In this document: positions 15,838-24,013 of the stretch, piece after piece | Layout: the number at the start of each line of letters is the position of its first letter | Position numbering within the stretch: position 1 is the first letter of the stretch | NCBI GenBank assembly: GCA_963668445.1 | Contig: OY764335.1 | Location: forward strand, 434,001 to 498,000 | Direction: 5' to 3' | DNA from: Poriferisulfidus sp963668445 | Lineage (GTDB): Bacteria; Pseudomonadota; Gammaproteobacteria; Poriferisulfidales; Poriferisulfidaceae | Length of the DNA: 64,000 nucleotides | The notes under the pieces: generated by a model | What the model was told of the DNA's origin: nothing | Database searches by the model: none | Seen by the model: the letters and a program-made list of their open reading frames with translations, nothing else | Made by a program: the position numbers and the translations under genes

Positions 15838-16290
15838 CTACGTGCGTGCGTGATTTCGTCGCCTGCGGCGTGGTTCGTAAGCGGCGACGGACGGAATGAC
15901 GTCATGTAGCGGAATGCCGGCCAGACTGCCGTAGGCATTGGCGGCGCGCTCCAGCAACGCGGCAATGTCCTCTATCCCGGATGCCGTTTCGAGAAGGACG
16001 GCCAGGCCGAGCAAGCCTCCTGTTTGCACTTTGGCTTCCAGGCGATGCGGCAGGATGTCAGGCATTTGGGCTTGCGCCAGCGCGAAGCGCGAGGCCGGGC
16101 GCAGCAAATGCAGCCAATTCCCGCAACGCTCGTGCGCGAGGACCTCGGTGCAGCCGACGCCTTCGCGGTCGGCGAGGTTGAAGCGCCGCATGCAGCGGCA
16201 GGCGCAGGTTCGAGAGGTGATGGCCTTTTCGAAATGGCAGCGCCGTTCGTTGATCGCGTGGTAGGTTTCGCGATACTGGGTCTCGTCCAT
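15838..16290 (-). CDS. conserved-looking Cys-rich hypothetical protein
   Basis: 150 residues from MDETQYRETYHAIN; an ATG nine codons upstream would overlap the preceding gene. Not assigned to a named family. N-terminal third has a cysteine group (TCACRCMRR, then VGC and ERCGNW), suggesting metal or Fe-S binding; the C-terminal part is a helical, Leu/Ala-rich segment (LLGLAVLLETASGIEDIAALLERA) and ends in an Arg-rich tail. Follows the 80-residue gene by 14 bp, so the two form an operon. Confidence 0.65.
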   Translation of the reverse strand: MDETQYRETYHAINERRCHFEKAITSRTCACRCMRRFNLADREGVGCTEVLAHERCGNWLHLLRPASRFALAQAQMPDILPHRLEAKVQTGGLLGLAVLLETASGIEDIAALLERAANAYGSLAGIPLHDVIPSVAAYEPRRRRRNHART

Positions 16291-16304
16291 GTCGGGCGCG
16301 CTGC

Positions 16305-16547
16305 CTACTTCTCCCATTCCTGCAGAATGGGGGCCTCGCGCGGCTGCAGCAGGAGGGCTTCGGCCAGTTCCTGGGATGCCGCGAAGACGACGCGCACGGC
16401 TTGTGCCGCCGCTTCAGGCTGCTTGCGGCGTTCGGCCCGAGCTAGGGCACGGGCATCCCGGTAGGCATCGAACGAGTCCAAGCATTGCATGCGCCGCTTG
16501 GCGGGTTCTTCCCCCTCCACCTGAAAGACGAAATAAGGCATGGGCAA
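16305..16547 (-). CDS. small hypothetical protein (80 aa)
   Basis: 80 residues beginning MPMPYFVFQVEGEE; the third codon is a second possible ATG. One beta strand then a charged helical body (ARALARAERRKQPEA). No recognised family. A perfect TATAAT on the minus strand 18 bp upstream supports expression, divergent from rpiA. Partner of the Cys-rich gene downstream. Confidence 0.65.
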   Translation of the reverse strand: MPMPYFVFQVEGEEPAKRRMQCLDSFDAYRDARALARAERRKQPEAAAQAVRVVFAASQELAEALLLQPREAPILQEWEK

Positions 16548-16565
16548 TCAGTGCTACACTAGGCC

Positions 16566-16571
16566 ATTATA
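16566..16571 (-). promoter_or_regulatory. putative -10 of the 80-aa / Cys-rich gene pair
   Basis: Perfect TATAAT on the minus strand, 18 bp upstream of the ATG at 16547, in the short divergent region with rpiA. No clear -35. Confidence 0.4.
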
Positions 16572-16586
16572 GGCGCGATTCCTGGC

Positions 16587-17240
16587 ATGAGCGACAACGC
16601 GAAGAAGAAGGCTGCGGAAGCCGCTTTGGAATACATCGAGCCGGGCGATGTGCTCGGCGTGGGTACGGGCTCCACCGTCAATTTCTTCATTGATGCCTTG
16701 GCTTCGGTCAAGGGCAAGATCGAGGCGGCCGTATCGTCGTCGCAAGCCAGCACGGCGCGTCTGCAGGAGGCGGGCATTCGCGTGGTCGATTTGAATGCGG
16801 CCGGGCCCTTGCGCCTATACGTGGACGGCGCGGACGAAGCGACCCGGCATCGCAGCCTGATCAAGGGCGGCGGCGGCGCGCTGACCGGCGAAAAAATCAT
16901 TGCGGGCTGCAGCGACATGTTCGTCTGCATCATTGATGCCGGCAAGCAGGTCGATTGCCTAGGCGCCTTTCCGTTGCCGGTCGAAGTCGTGCCGATGGCG
17001 CGTTCCATGGTGGCGCGCGAACTGGCGCGGCGCGGCGGCATGCCGGAGTGGCGCGAAGGCTTCGTGTCGGATTACGGGAATGCCATTCTGGATGTGCACA
17101 ACCTCCGCATCCTCGATCCGGCGGGCATGGAAGCCGATCTCAACCAGATTCCCGGCGTGGTGACGGTGGGCTTGTTTGCGCAGCGCGGCGCGGATGTGCT
17201 GCTGGTCGGCACGGAGCATGGCGTGGAGGTTCTTGCATGA
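16587..17240 (+). CDS. rpiA: RpiA, ribose-5-phosphate isomerase A
   Basis: 217 residues, normal length. Interconverts ribose-5-phosphate and ribulose-5-phosphate in the pentose phosphate pathway. Family motifs: GVGTGSTVNFFIDAL (~26-40), VDGADEATRHRSLIKGGGGA with catalytic Asp and Lys (~80-100) and LPVEVVPMA. Its stop overlaps the aldolase start (ATGA), giving a three-gene operon with the thioredoxin-fold gene. Confidence 0.95.
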   Translation: MSDNAKKKAAEAALEYIEPGDVLGVGTGSTVNFFIDALASVKGKIEAAVSSSQASTARLQEAGIRVVDLNAAGPLRLYVDGADEATRHRSLIKGGGGALTGEKIIAGCSDMFVCIIDAGKQVDCLGAFPLPVEVVPMARSMVARELARRGGMPEWREGFVSDYGNAILDVHNLRILDPAGMEADLNQIPGVVTVGLFAQRGADVLLVGTEHGVEVLA

Positions 17241-18007
17241 CGCGCCCTTTGGTGTTCGAAAGCGGCTTGCGCCGGCGCGTGTGTGCCGGGGAAGTCCTAG
17301 TGGGCACGATCGTCAGCTTGAACAGTCCGCAAGTTGCGGAAATCATGGCAGATGCCGGGTTCGATTGGCTGTTCGTGGATGCCGAGCATGGCGCGTACGG
17401 GCCGTTGGCGGTAGAGGCCCTGATCCAAGCGGTCGGCGATGCGACGCCGTGCGTGGTGCGGATTCCGGCGCATGAGGAGCCTTGGATCGAGAAGATGCTG
17501 GATATTGGCGCAGCCGGCATCATTGCGCCGCAGGTTAATACGGTGGAGCAAGCCCGGCAGGTGGTGCATTACGCCAAATACCCCCCGGTCGGCGAGCGCG
17601 GCGTCGGCATTGCGCGGGCGCAGCGCTACGGGGTGCGCTTCGAAGACTATCTCAAACAGGCGAATGAGGCGCTGCTGACCGTGATCCAGATCGAGCACAT
17701 CGATGCGGTCGCCCGGGCCCATGAACTGGCGGCGGTGGAGGGCGTGGACGTCTTGTTCGTCGGGCCGTACGATCTGTCCATGAGCATGGGCATTCCAGGC
17801 CAGATTGATGCCCCGGACATGCAGCGCTGCATCGCGGAGGTGCTGGCCGTCTGCCGCGAGTCGGGCAAGGTGCCGGGCATTTTCGGGGTCGCGCCGGAGA
17901 AGGTGCGCCAGTACGTCGGCATGGGGTTCACGTTCGTGGGCGTGGGCGTGGATGCGATGTTCCTGTCAAGCGCGGCATCGGAAGCCGTGCGGGCGCTCAA
18001 GACATGA
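17237..18007 (+). CDS. HpaI/HpcH-family class II pyruvate aldolase
   Basis: 256 residues from the ATG overlapping the rpiA stop. TIM-barrel aldolase of the HpcH/HpaI family: GTIVSLNSPQVAEIMADAG, FVDAEHGAYG (catalytic His and metal-binding acid region), RIPAHE, PQVNTVEQA, and VLFVGPYDLSMSMGIPG. Such enzymes reversibly cleave 4-hydroxy-2-oxo acids to pyruvate and an aldehyde. Substrate cannot be read from sequence; no aromatic-degradation genes are nearby, so a general or sugar-acid substrate is more likely than homoprotocatechuate. Confidence 0.88.
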   Translation: MTRPLVFESGLRRRVCAGEVLVGTIVSLNSPQVAEIMADAGFDWLFVDAEHGAYGPLAVEALIQAVGDATPCVVRIPAHEEPWIEKMLDIGAAGIIAPQVNTVEQARQVVHYAKYPPVGERGVGIARAQRYGVRFEDYLKQANEALLTVIQIEHIDAVARAHELAAVEGVDVLFVGPYDLSMSMGIPGQIDAPDMQRCIAEVLAVCRESGKVPGIFGVAPEKVRQYVGMGFTFVGVGVDAMFLSSAASEAVRALKT

Positions 18008-18561
18008 GCCTGAAGCACACGCCCGTCTGCGATTTCGGCCGTGCTGCCGTCGATTTCCGCTTGCTGGGCATCGACGGGCGCGAGTGGTCGCTGCAGGATT
18101 GCCGCGGGCCGGCCGGTACGTTGGTGATGTTCATCTGCAACCACTGCCCGTATGTTAAGGCGGTGCGACGGCGCATCGTGCGCGATGCGGCGGAACTGCA
18201 AGCGCACGGCATCCGGACGGTTGCCATCATGCCCAACGATCCGGAGGAGTATGCGGAGGATTCATTCGACAACATGGCGGCGGTGGCGAAGAAATATGCC
18301 TTTTCTTTTCCGTACCTGATGGACGAGACGCAGGAGGTCGCCCGGGCGTACGGTGCGGTGGCCACGCCGGATTTCTTCGGCTACAACGCCGATTTGAAGC
18401 TGCAGTACCGGGGGCGCTTGGATGCCAGCGGGATGGTGGCCGTGCCGAAGGCGCGGCGGGAGTTGTTCCAAGCCATGGTGCAGGTGGCCGAGACGGGCGC
18501 GGGCCCGCAGCAGCAGACACCGAGCATGGGCTGTTCGATCAAGTGGCGCCGGGGGGGATGA
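18004..18561 (+). CDS. thioredoxin-fold AhpC/TSA-like thiol-disulfide protein
   Basis: 185 residues; ATGA overlap with the aldolase. Thioredoxin fold with the CNHCPY active-site motif (~residues 43-48), followed by the helix AVRRRIVRDAAEL, IMPNDPEEYAEDSFDNM and the cis-Pro strand VATPDFFGYN. This belongs to the thioredoxin-family group often annotated as redoxin domain proteins. No signal peptide, so cytoplasmic. Its 3' end overlaps the 3' end of tsaD by 23 bp on the opposite strand. Confidence 0.88.
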   Translation: MSLKHTPVCDFGRAAVDFRLLGIDGREWSLQDCRGPAGTLVMFICNHCPYVKAVRRRIVRDAAELQAHGIRTVAIMPNDPEEYAEDSFDNMAAVAKKYAFSFPYLMDETQEVARAYGAVATPDFFGYNADLKLQYRGRLDASGMVAVPKARRELFQAMVQVAETGAGPQQQTPSMGCSIKWRRGG

Positions 18562-19582
18562 GTTCCGAGAGTGGCCAGCGGGCGCGGTTTCGGATGGTGG
18601 GGCAGCCCTCCGGTTCGGCATCCTGAAAGCGCAGCATGCCGGCATAGGCGATCATGGCGCCGTTGTCCGTACAGTATTCCGGGGGCGGCCACAAGGCGCG
18701 CCGGCCGTGTTCCGAGAGTGCCTGGGCCAGCCGCAGCCGAAGCCGGCGGTTGGCGCCCACGCCGCCAGCGACTACCAGATCCTGCACGCCGCTGTGCGCC
18801 ATGGCCTGTTGCGCCTTGGCGACTAGGACATCAACGGCCGCCTCTTGGAATCCCGCGGCGATATCGGCGGCGGCCTGCGGTTCTTGCGCATGGCGTTCGG
18901 CCAGGCGTCGCGCATGCGTCTTGAGTCCGCTGAAGCTCATATCGCAGTCGTCGCGGCCCAGCATCGGTCGTGGGAAATCGAAGCGTTCCGGGTCGCCGCG
19001 CTCCGCCAGAGCCGCAAGCGCCGGCCCGCCCGGATAAGGCAGCCCCAGAATGCGGGCCGTCTTGTCGAACGCTTCGCCGACGGCATCATCGAGGCTTTGG
19101 CCGAGGCAGACGTACTGGCCGATCCGGTCCACGCGCACCAGCAGGGTATGACCGCCTGAGACCAGCAAGGCTGCGAACGGCGGCGTCAGTTCCGGGTTGT
19201 CCATCAGCGGCGCCAGCAGGTGCGCTTCCATATGATGGATCGGGAGCGCCGGGCGACCCAGCGCGTAGGCCATGGCGCAGGCGAAGGCGGAGCCGGACAT
19301 CAAGGCGCCGATCAGTCCCGGCCCGGCGGTATAGGCGATGGCATCCAATTCGGCAGGCTTGCAGCAGGCCGCATCAAGCGTCTCCAGCGTCAGTTGCGGG
19401 AGGCGCCGTACATGGTCGCGCGAGGCCAGTTCGGGTACCACGCCGCCGTAGGGGCGGTGCGTCTTCACTTGGCTGTAAAGCCGGTGGGCCTGCAGGCCGG
19501 CTACGCTATCCCAGATGGCGATGCCGGTTTCGTCGCAGGAGGTCTCGATGCCGAGTACGCGGGCGGCTGGCGGCACGTTCAT
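18539..19582 (-). CDS. tsaD: TsaD, tRNA N6-threonylcarbamoyladenosine transferase subunit
   Basis: 347 residues. Catalyses threonylcarbamoyl transfer to A37 of ANN-decoding tRNAs. ASKHA fold with VLGIETSCDETGIAI at the start, the metal-binding HHMEAH, LLVSGGHT, FSGLKTHA, VVAGGVGANRRLR and TDNGAMIAYAG. Located divergent from rpmB, 75 bp away. Convergent overlap with the thioredoxin-fold gene. Confidence 0.96.
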   Translation of the reverse strand: MNVPPAARVLGIETSCDETGIAIWDSVAGLQAHRLYSQVKTHRPYGGVVPELASRDHVRRLPQLTLETLDAACCKPAELDAIAYTAGPGLIGALMSGSAFACAMAYALGRPALPIHHMEAHLLAPLMDNPELTPPFAALLVSGGHTLLVRVDRIGQYVCLGQSLDDAVGEAFDKTARILGLPYPGGPALAALAERGDPERFDFPRPMLGRDDCDMSFSGLKTHARRLAERHAQEPQAAADIAAGFQEAAVDVLVAKAQQAMAHSGVQDLVVAGGVGANRRLRLRLAQALSEHGRRALWPPPEYCTDNGAMIAYAGMLRFQDAEPEGCPTIRNRARWPLSELIPPGAT

Positions 19583-19624
19583 GGGCGTCGACGGCCGTGG
19601 CTGGAGCCGCGGCGCAGGTTCTGG

Positions 19625-19630
19625 TAAAAT
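19625..19630 (+). promoter_or_regulatory. putative extended -10 of rpmB-rpmG
   Basis: TGGTAAAAT gives a TGn extended -10 with TAAAAT; 27 bp before the rpmB start. No -35 match, which extended -10 promoters often lack. Confidence 0.45.
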
Positions 19631-19657
19631 GCGCCCGGCAATTCAGGGATTTTCCGC

Positions 19658-19894
19658 ATGTCACGCATTTGTCAGGTTACCGGCAAGGGCCCGATGTCGG
19701 GCAATAATGTCTCGCACGCGCACAACAAGACGCGGCGGCGCTTCCTGCCCAACCTTCATACCCAGCGCTTCTGGGTGGAGAGCGAAAACCGTTGGGTGAA
19801 GTTGCGCGTCTCCCGCAAGGGCATGCGCATCATCGACAAGAAGGGCATCGATGCGGTTCTGACGGAACTCCGCGCCCGCGGCGTGAAGGTCTGA
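19658..19894 (+). CDS. rpmB: ribosomal protein bL28
   Basis: 78 residues, standard length. Begins MSRICQVTGKGPMSGNNVSH and contains KTRRRFLPNLH and SRKGMRIIDKKGID, all family features. Four bases separate it from rpmG, the usual pair. Confidence 0.97.
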   Translation: MSRICQVTGKGPMSGNNVSHAHNKTRRRFLPNLHTQRFWVESENRWVKLRVSRKGMRIIDKKGIDAVLTELRARGVKV

Positions 19895-19898
19895 CGTC

Positions 19899-20066
19899 AT
19901 GGCCAAAGCAGTCCGCGAGAAAGTCAAGCTGGTCTCAAGCGCTGGGACGGGCCACTACTACACGACCACCAAGAACAAGCGCGCGGCCACCGGCAAGATG
20001 GAAATCCGGAAGTACGATCCGGTGGTGCGCAAGCACGTCCTCTACAAGGAAGCCAAAATCAAGTAG
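19899..20066 (+). CDS. rpmG: ribosomal protein bL33
   Basis: 55 residues: MAKAVREKVKLVSSAGTGHY then TTTKNKR, KYDPVVRKHVLYKEAKIK. Lacks the CxxC pairs of the zinc-binding form, so it is the Zn-independent type. Directly follows rpmB. Confidence 0.97.
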   Translation: MAKAVREKVKLVSSAGTGHYYTTTKNKRAATGKMEIRKYDPVVRKHVLYKEAKIK

Positions 20067-20069
20067 GCG

Positions 20070-20085
20070 GGCGGCTCTGGCCGCC
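20070..20085. terminator. possible hairpin between rpmG and the converging lipoprotein gene
   Basis: Perfect GGCGGC-TCTG-GCCGCC stem-loop 4 bp past the rpmG stop, in a convergent gap. No T-tract on either side, so intrinsic termination is uncertain. Confidence 0.35.
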
Positions 20086-20088
20086 GGT

Positions 20089-20397
20089 CTAGGATTCCGG
20101 GCGCTCCGGGCAGGAGCACTGGCATTCGCCGCGTGCGTTCCAGCAGCATACGCCGCCGGTTTCCTTTCCCGGGTTATCCCATTTGCCGCACGTGGCGCCT
20201 GTCGGACGGTTGCCGAGCGGGTCTTTGATGCGGATGCCAACATTGTCGTTGATGTTGATGTCCACGAATTTGTCGGCCGGAGCCCGCGTTTCCGCAGCCG
20301 GCTCGTCGTCGCTGAACGGGTTGAGGGTGTCCAAGGACATGCAGCCTGCCGAAGCGAGCGGCACGGTCAAGAATAAGATCCAAGCGTATCGTTTCAT
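20089..20397 (-). CDS. small Cys-rich putative lipoprotein
   Basis: 102 residues. Lipoprotein signal: MKRYAWILFLTVPLASAGC, lipidation Cys at residue 19 with Met at +2 (outer-membrane type). The mature part has an acidic linker, a VDININDNVGIRIKDP strand-rich piece and a C-terminal cysteine cluster (TCGKW, GVCCW, ECQCSCPE; six Cys). No family recognised; disulfide-bonded or metal-binding tail likely. An ATG three codons upstream exists but MKRYAW gives the better signal peptide. Confidence 0.7.
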   Translation of the reverse strand: MKRYAWILFLTVPLASAGCMSLDTLNPFSDDEPAAETRAPADKFVDININDNVGIRIKDPLGNRPTGATCGKWDNPGKETGGVCCWNARGECQCSCPERPES

Positions 20398-20542
20398 GGG
20401 TGTCATCGGTTCGAGGTTGGGGGCATGGGCAAGTTGGGCGGTCGGCATGCTTCGGCCCGGCTGGCTTCCCGGCGGAGCCGGGAGGGCGCCATTGCATGGC
20501 CCGAGCCTTCCGCTCGGGTGCCGGCGCGCTTGAGACGAGGCT

Positions 20543-22498
20543 TCAGAGCTTGCGTTCCAAGCAAATATTACCATAGGCATCGACGGTGCCGCGCCAGCCG
20601 GGCTTGATGCCGAGCGTGGCCGTGGCCTCCAGTACGATGGCAGGGCCGGCTATCGTCTGCTCGATTGCCAGCGCTTCACGCCGGTACACTGGCACGGTCG
20701 TGCCAAGATCCTTCGGGGTTGCGGACGCCATTGGTTCGGCGGGCGTGCGGATGGGCCAAGGCGGCAGCGGGGGCGGCGGTTCGGGATTGCGCAGGCCGAG
20801 CCGCAGCGTAACCAATTCGATCGGGGCATCCAGAGCGTGGCCGTAGCGTTCGCGGTGGCGCGCATGGAAGCCGACCTGCACTTGGGCGATCGAAGTCCAA
20901 GGCAGGCGCAGGGTTGATGATTGGCCCTCATAGCGCACATCCACATGCTTGGATTCGAGCCATGCGGCGGAGGCTTCGGAACCTTCTTTTTGGCGGATGC
21001 GGTCGCCGAGGGTGCCGAAGTGCTGTTCAATGCTGGCATCGCTTAACGCTTGGAGTCTGCCGATCAGGGTATGAGACAATTCCCGGCTTTGCGGCGCCAG
21101 CAGCAAGCCCAAGGCGGAAAAAGCCCCGGCGTGGGCGGGCAGCATGGCTCGGGGCATGGCCAGCGCGTCCGCCAGTTCGCACAGGTGCAGTCCGCCGGCT
21201 CCGCCGAAAGCCATCAGCACGAAATCCTTCGGGTCGTAGCCTTGGCGCACGGATACGACGCGCAGGGCCTGCGCCATGTTTTCATTGGCCACGCGCACAA
21301 TGCCGCGAGCCGCGTCTGCGAGGCTTAAATCCAGTTTTCGGGCCAATTGCCCGACCGCCTGCTGCGCGGCTGCGGCATCCACTGGAAGGCCGCCGGCCAA
21401 GCGGGTTTGCTCCGGCAGCCAGCCGAGTACGGCATGGGCATCGGTCACGGTCGGCTGCGTACCGCCTCGAGCGTAGCAGGCCGGGCCGGGCCGGCTGCCG
21501 GCGGATTGCGGGCCGACCCGCAGCAGCCGGCCGCTGTCGCAGTACGCCAGCGACCCGCCGCCGGCGCCGATGGTGTGCATGTCGACCATGGGCGTTGAGA
21601 CCGGATAGCCGCCGATTTCGCCCTCAGATGTAAGCCGTATGCCGTCGTCGAGCAAAGCCACGTCGGTCGATGTGCCGCCCATGTCGAAACTCAGTACCCG
21701 GGCGCAGCCGGCTTGTCGGCCGATGTGCAGAGCCGCTGCCAGTCCGCCAGCCGGGCCGGACAGCAGCAGGCGCACGGCGTGCCGGGCGGCGAGCGTGGCG
21801 GGAATGGTGCCGCCGTGGCTCTGCATGACGTCGATCCGGGCTTGAGGCAGGGCTTGCTCCAATTCGTCGAGGTAGCGTGCCACCCGCGGGCCGACGTAGC
21901 TGTTCAACCATGTCGCCATGCCGCGTTCGTATTCGCGGATTTCAGGCAGCACTTCGGACGAGCGGGAGACGAACACATCCGTTGGCATGGCATCCGCGAT
22001 GCGCTTTTCGAAATCGTCGTCCAGAAACGAGAACAGAAGATTGATGGCGACGGCTTCCGGGCGCGCTTGGGCGACGGCTTGCCGGAGCTGCCGCAGATCC
22101 GCATCGGTCAGCGGCTCCAGAATCTGTCCGGCGGCATCGAGGCGTCCGCCGGTTTCGAAGCATAGTTCCGCCGGCACGGGTTCGGATTCCAGCGGCGGCG
22201 TCAAGTCGTACAGAGCAAGGCGCGCTTGGCGGCCGAGCGCGAGCAGGTCGGCGAAGCCGCGGTTGGTGATGAAGGCGCAACGCGCACCCTTACGTTCCAG
22301 CAGGGCATTGGTGGCGACTGTGCTGCCGTGCACGAGGCGGAATGCATGGTGCGGTTCGATGCCGAGTTCATGCAGGCCGTGCAGGATCGCCGTGGCCGGC
22401 GAGGCCGGGTCGGACAGCACTTTGTGGACCCGCCAGCCGTCGGCATCCAGTACGATGAAGTCGGTGAAAGTCCCGCCGGTGTCAATGCCGATCTGCAT
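20543..22498 (-). CDS. hydantoinase/oxoprolinase A-family protein (HyuA-like)
   Basis: 651 residues from MQIGIDTGGTFTDF, the canonical start (another ATG directly precedes). ASKHA-type ATP-binding enzyme: IDTGGTFTDFIVLD, LVHGSTVATNALLERKGA, SGPAGGLAAALHIG, SFDMGGTSTDVALL, TIGAGGGSLAY and FGGAGGLHLCELA. Family reactions are ATP-dependent opening of 5-oxoproline or hydantoin rings, or acetone/acetophenone carboxylation with a B subunit. No HyuB-type partner lies in the window, so the substrate is open. Divergent from the chorismatase gene. Confidence 0.85.
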   Translation of the reverse strand: MQIGIDTGGTFTDFIVLDADGWRVHKVLSDPASPATAILHGLHELGIEPHHAFRLVHGSTVATNALLERKGARCAFITNRGFADLLALGRQARLALYDLTPPLESEPVPAELCFETGGRLDAAGQILEPLTDADLRQLRQAVAQARPEAVAINLLFSFLDDDFEKRIADAMPTDVFVSRSSEVLPEIREYERGMATWLNSYVGPRVARYLDELEQALPQARIDVMQSHGGTIPATLAARHAVRLLLSGPAGGLAAALHIGRQAGCARVLSFDMGGTSTDVALLDDGIRLTSEGEIGGYPVSTPMVDMHTIGAGGGSLAYCDSGRLLRVGPQSAGSRPGPACYARGGTQPTVTDAHAVLGWLPEQTRLAGGLPVDAAAAQQAVGQLARKLDLSLADAARGIVRVANENMAQALRVVSVRQGYDPKDFVLMAFGGAGGLHLCELADALAMPRAMLPAHAGAFSALGLLLAPQSRELSHTLIGRLQALSDASIEQHFGTLGDRIRQKEGSEASAAWLESKHVDVRYEGQSSTLRLPWTSIAQVQVGFHARHRERYGHALDAPIELVTLRLGLRNPEPPPPLPPWPIRTPAEPMASATPKDLGTTVPVYRREALAIEQTIAGPAIVLEATATLGIKPGWRGTVDAYGNICLERKL

Positions 22499-22520
22499 CA
22501 TGCGTGTGCTGCCGGTCGGC

Positions 22521-22526
22521 TAAAAT
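22521..22526 (+). promoter_or_regulatory. putative -10 of the chorismatase gene
   Basis: TAAAAT 25 bp before the chosen ATG at 22552, in the divergent region with the hydantoinase-A gene. No -35 recognised. Confidence 0.35.
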
Positions 22527-22551
22527 GTGCGCATCTCGCAGGGCTGCGGGT

Positions 22552-23547
22552 ATGGATGGTTGTGTCATGTCCCAGAAGTCGTCGCTCTGCCGCATCGTTC
22601 ATGGCTTGGAGGCGCACCCTCAGAGATCGGCCGAGCATACGCTGTTGCGCATTGTATATGGCGCCGAGACGGCTGCAGTCGGGTCTGAACTGCGGCTGGC
22701 ACTGCCGCCGGTCGGATGCGAGGCGCTATACGAGCATTGGCTCGCAGAGCGGGTCGATGAGTGCGGCGAAGGGCACGGCTTTCGCTTCGCGTGCTGCGGG
22801 CCGCTGATGTTGGCGCACGCCGTATTCCGCGAGGAGGGGCAGGGGCTGCAGGCGCTGACGCGACGCATTTATCGTGCGTTGCTGGCCCTTGGGCGCGCGC
22901 AGGGCTATCCGTGGCTGTGGCGCATCTGGAACCATTTCCCGGCAATCGGCGCCATGGAGGGCAGCAAGAGCCGGTACCGGCAGTTTTGCGAAGGCCGCCG
23001 GCAGGCTTTGAACGACGACGCGCATGCCCGGAATGCGCCGTTGCCCGCCGTGACAACCACAGGCAGCCAAGCGCCGGGCTTCGCCATCTACTGCCTGTCC
23101 GGGCGGGAAGCGGGCCGGCCCTTAGGCAATCCCCGGCAGACGGCGCCCTCGGACTATCCGCAGCATCTGGGGCCGCATGGGCTCTCGTTTTGCCGCGGTG
23201 TGGCAGCGCATCCGGCCGGCGGCGGGCCGATGCTGTACTTGTCGGGCACGGCCAGCATTGCAGGGCATGCAACCTTGCATCCGGGCGATGCGGCACGGCA
23301 GGCTCGCGAGGCGCTGCGCAATCAGGCGCTGGTCATGGGGCAGGCGCGGCGGGAAGGTTCGGCGTATCCGGCGCAATTGCGCGAGTTGCCGTTCGAAAAG
23401 GTGTATCTGGCGGCACCCGGGCATATGCCGAAAGTGCGCGCTGAACTGGACGCGGCCCTTGACGCGGCGCAGCCCTGCTACTTCCTGCACAGCGCATTGT
23501 GCCGGGAAGACCTGATGCTCGAGATGGAAAGCACATGCCTGCCGTGA
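22552..23547 (+). CDS. chorismatase (FkbO/Hyg5/XanB2-like), probable 4-hydroxybenzoate supplier
   Basis: 331 residues from ATG 22552; ATG 22567 (MSQKSSL) is also possible. The C-terminal half is typical of the FkbO/Hyg5/XanB2 chorismatases: YLSGTASIAGHATLHPGDAA with RQAREALRNQ, plus IWNHFPAIGAMEGSKSRYRQ and GFAIYCLSGREAGRPLGNPR earlier. Family members split chorismate to pyruvate plus 3- and/or 4-hydroxybenzoate or a dihydroxy-cyclohexadiene acid. XanB2 supplies 4-hydroxybenzoate for ubiquinone in bacteria lacking UbiC. With ubiB/E/J in this window and no ubiC seen, that role is a good inference; aroC, making its substrate, lies at 43896. Confidence 0.85.
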   Translation: MDGCVMSQKSSLCRIVHGLEAHPQRSAEHTLLRIVYGAETAAVGSELRLALPPVGCEALYEHWLAERVDECGEGHGFRFACCGPLMLAHAVFREEGQGLQALTRRIYRALLALGRAQGYPWLWRIWNHFPAIGAMEGSKSRYRQFCEGRRQALNDDAHARNAPLPAVTTTGSQAPGFAIYCLSGREAGRPLGNPRQTAPSDYPQHLGPHGLSFCRGVAAHPAGGGPMLYLSGTASIAGHATLHPGDAARQAREALRNQALVMGQARREGSAYPAQLRELPFEKVYLAAPGHMPKVRAELDAALDAAQPCYFLHSALCREDLMLEMESTCLP

Positions 23548-23584
23548 GGCGGGCGGAGCCTGTCCGGCAGGATTGCGGCGCGTG

Positions 23585-23929
23585 TCAGGCATCGGGGATT
23601 TCCAGTCGCGTTCGCCACATCACATGCATCACGTTGCCTTGCAGATTGGGGCCTTTGGGGCCGCCATGGCTGACGCTATGGCTTTGCCGCCCGTAGACGT
23701 AATCCAGATAGGCGAAGACGGCATCGGCGAGTCCTTGGCAGGGAAGCGTGAAGTCCGAGGTGACCTGTGGCTGCTCTTCACCATCGACCTGAATGACGTA
23801 GGCCATGTGATGGGGGTGCAGCTGGCCCCGGTATTCGACGTCAAAGAGTACGCGCGACACGATGGTCTGCCCGTTTTCGCGCATCTCGTCCGGGAAGACG
23901 CCGTGGAACGTGCATTGTGCCTGAGCCAT
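23585..23929 (-). CDS. hypothetical protein
   Basis: 114 residues from MAQAQCTFHGVFPDE; a start at 23962 (MSFVHSR) would add 11 residues. Not recognised. Beta-rich pattern (TIVSRVLFDVEY, MAYVIQVDG, QVTSDFTLP), a helical YLDYVYGRQ, and a Gly/His-rich end. No signal peptide. The long in-frame extension further upstream runs through the divergent gene and is not credible. Confidence 0.6.
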   Translation of the reverse strand: MAQAQCTFHGVFPDEMRENGQTIVSRVLFDVEYRGQLHPHHMAYVIQVDGEEQPQVTSDFTLPCQGLADAVFAYLDYVYGRQSHSVSHGGPKGPNLQGNVMHVMWRTRLEIPDA

Positions 23930-24013
23930 GTGAAGCCGTGCGCGGGAATGGACGAAGGACATCCATTGTACGAGTTGCGGCGCCGTGCGGTTCTCAAGTA
24001 ATATGGGGCGGCC

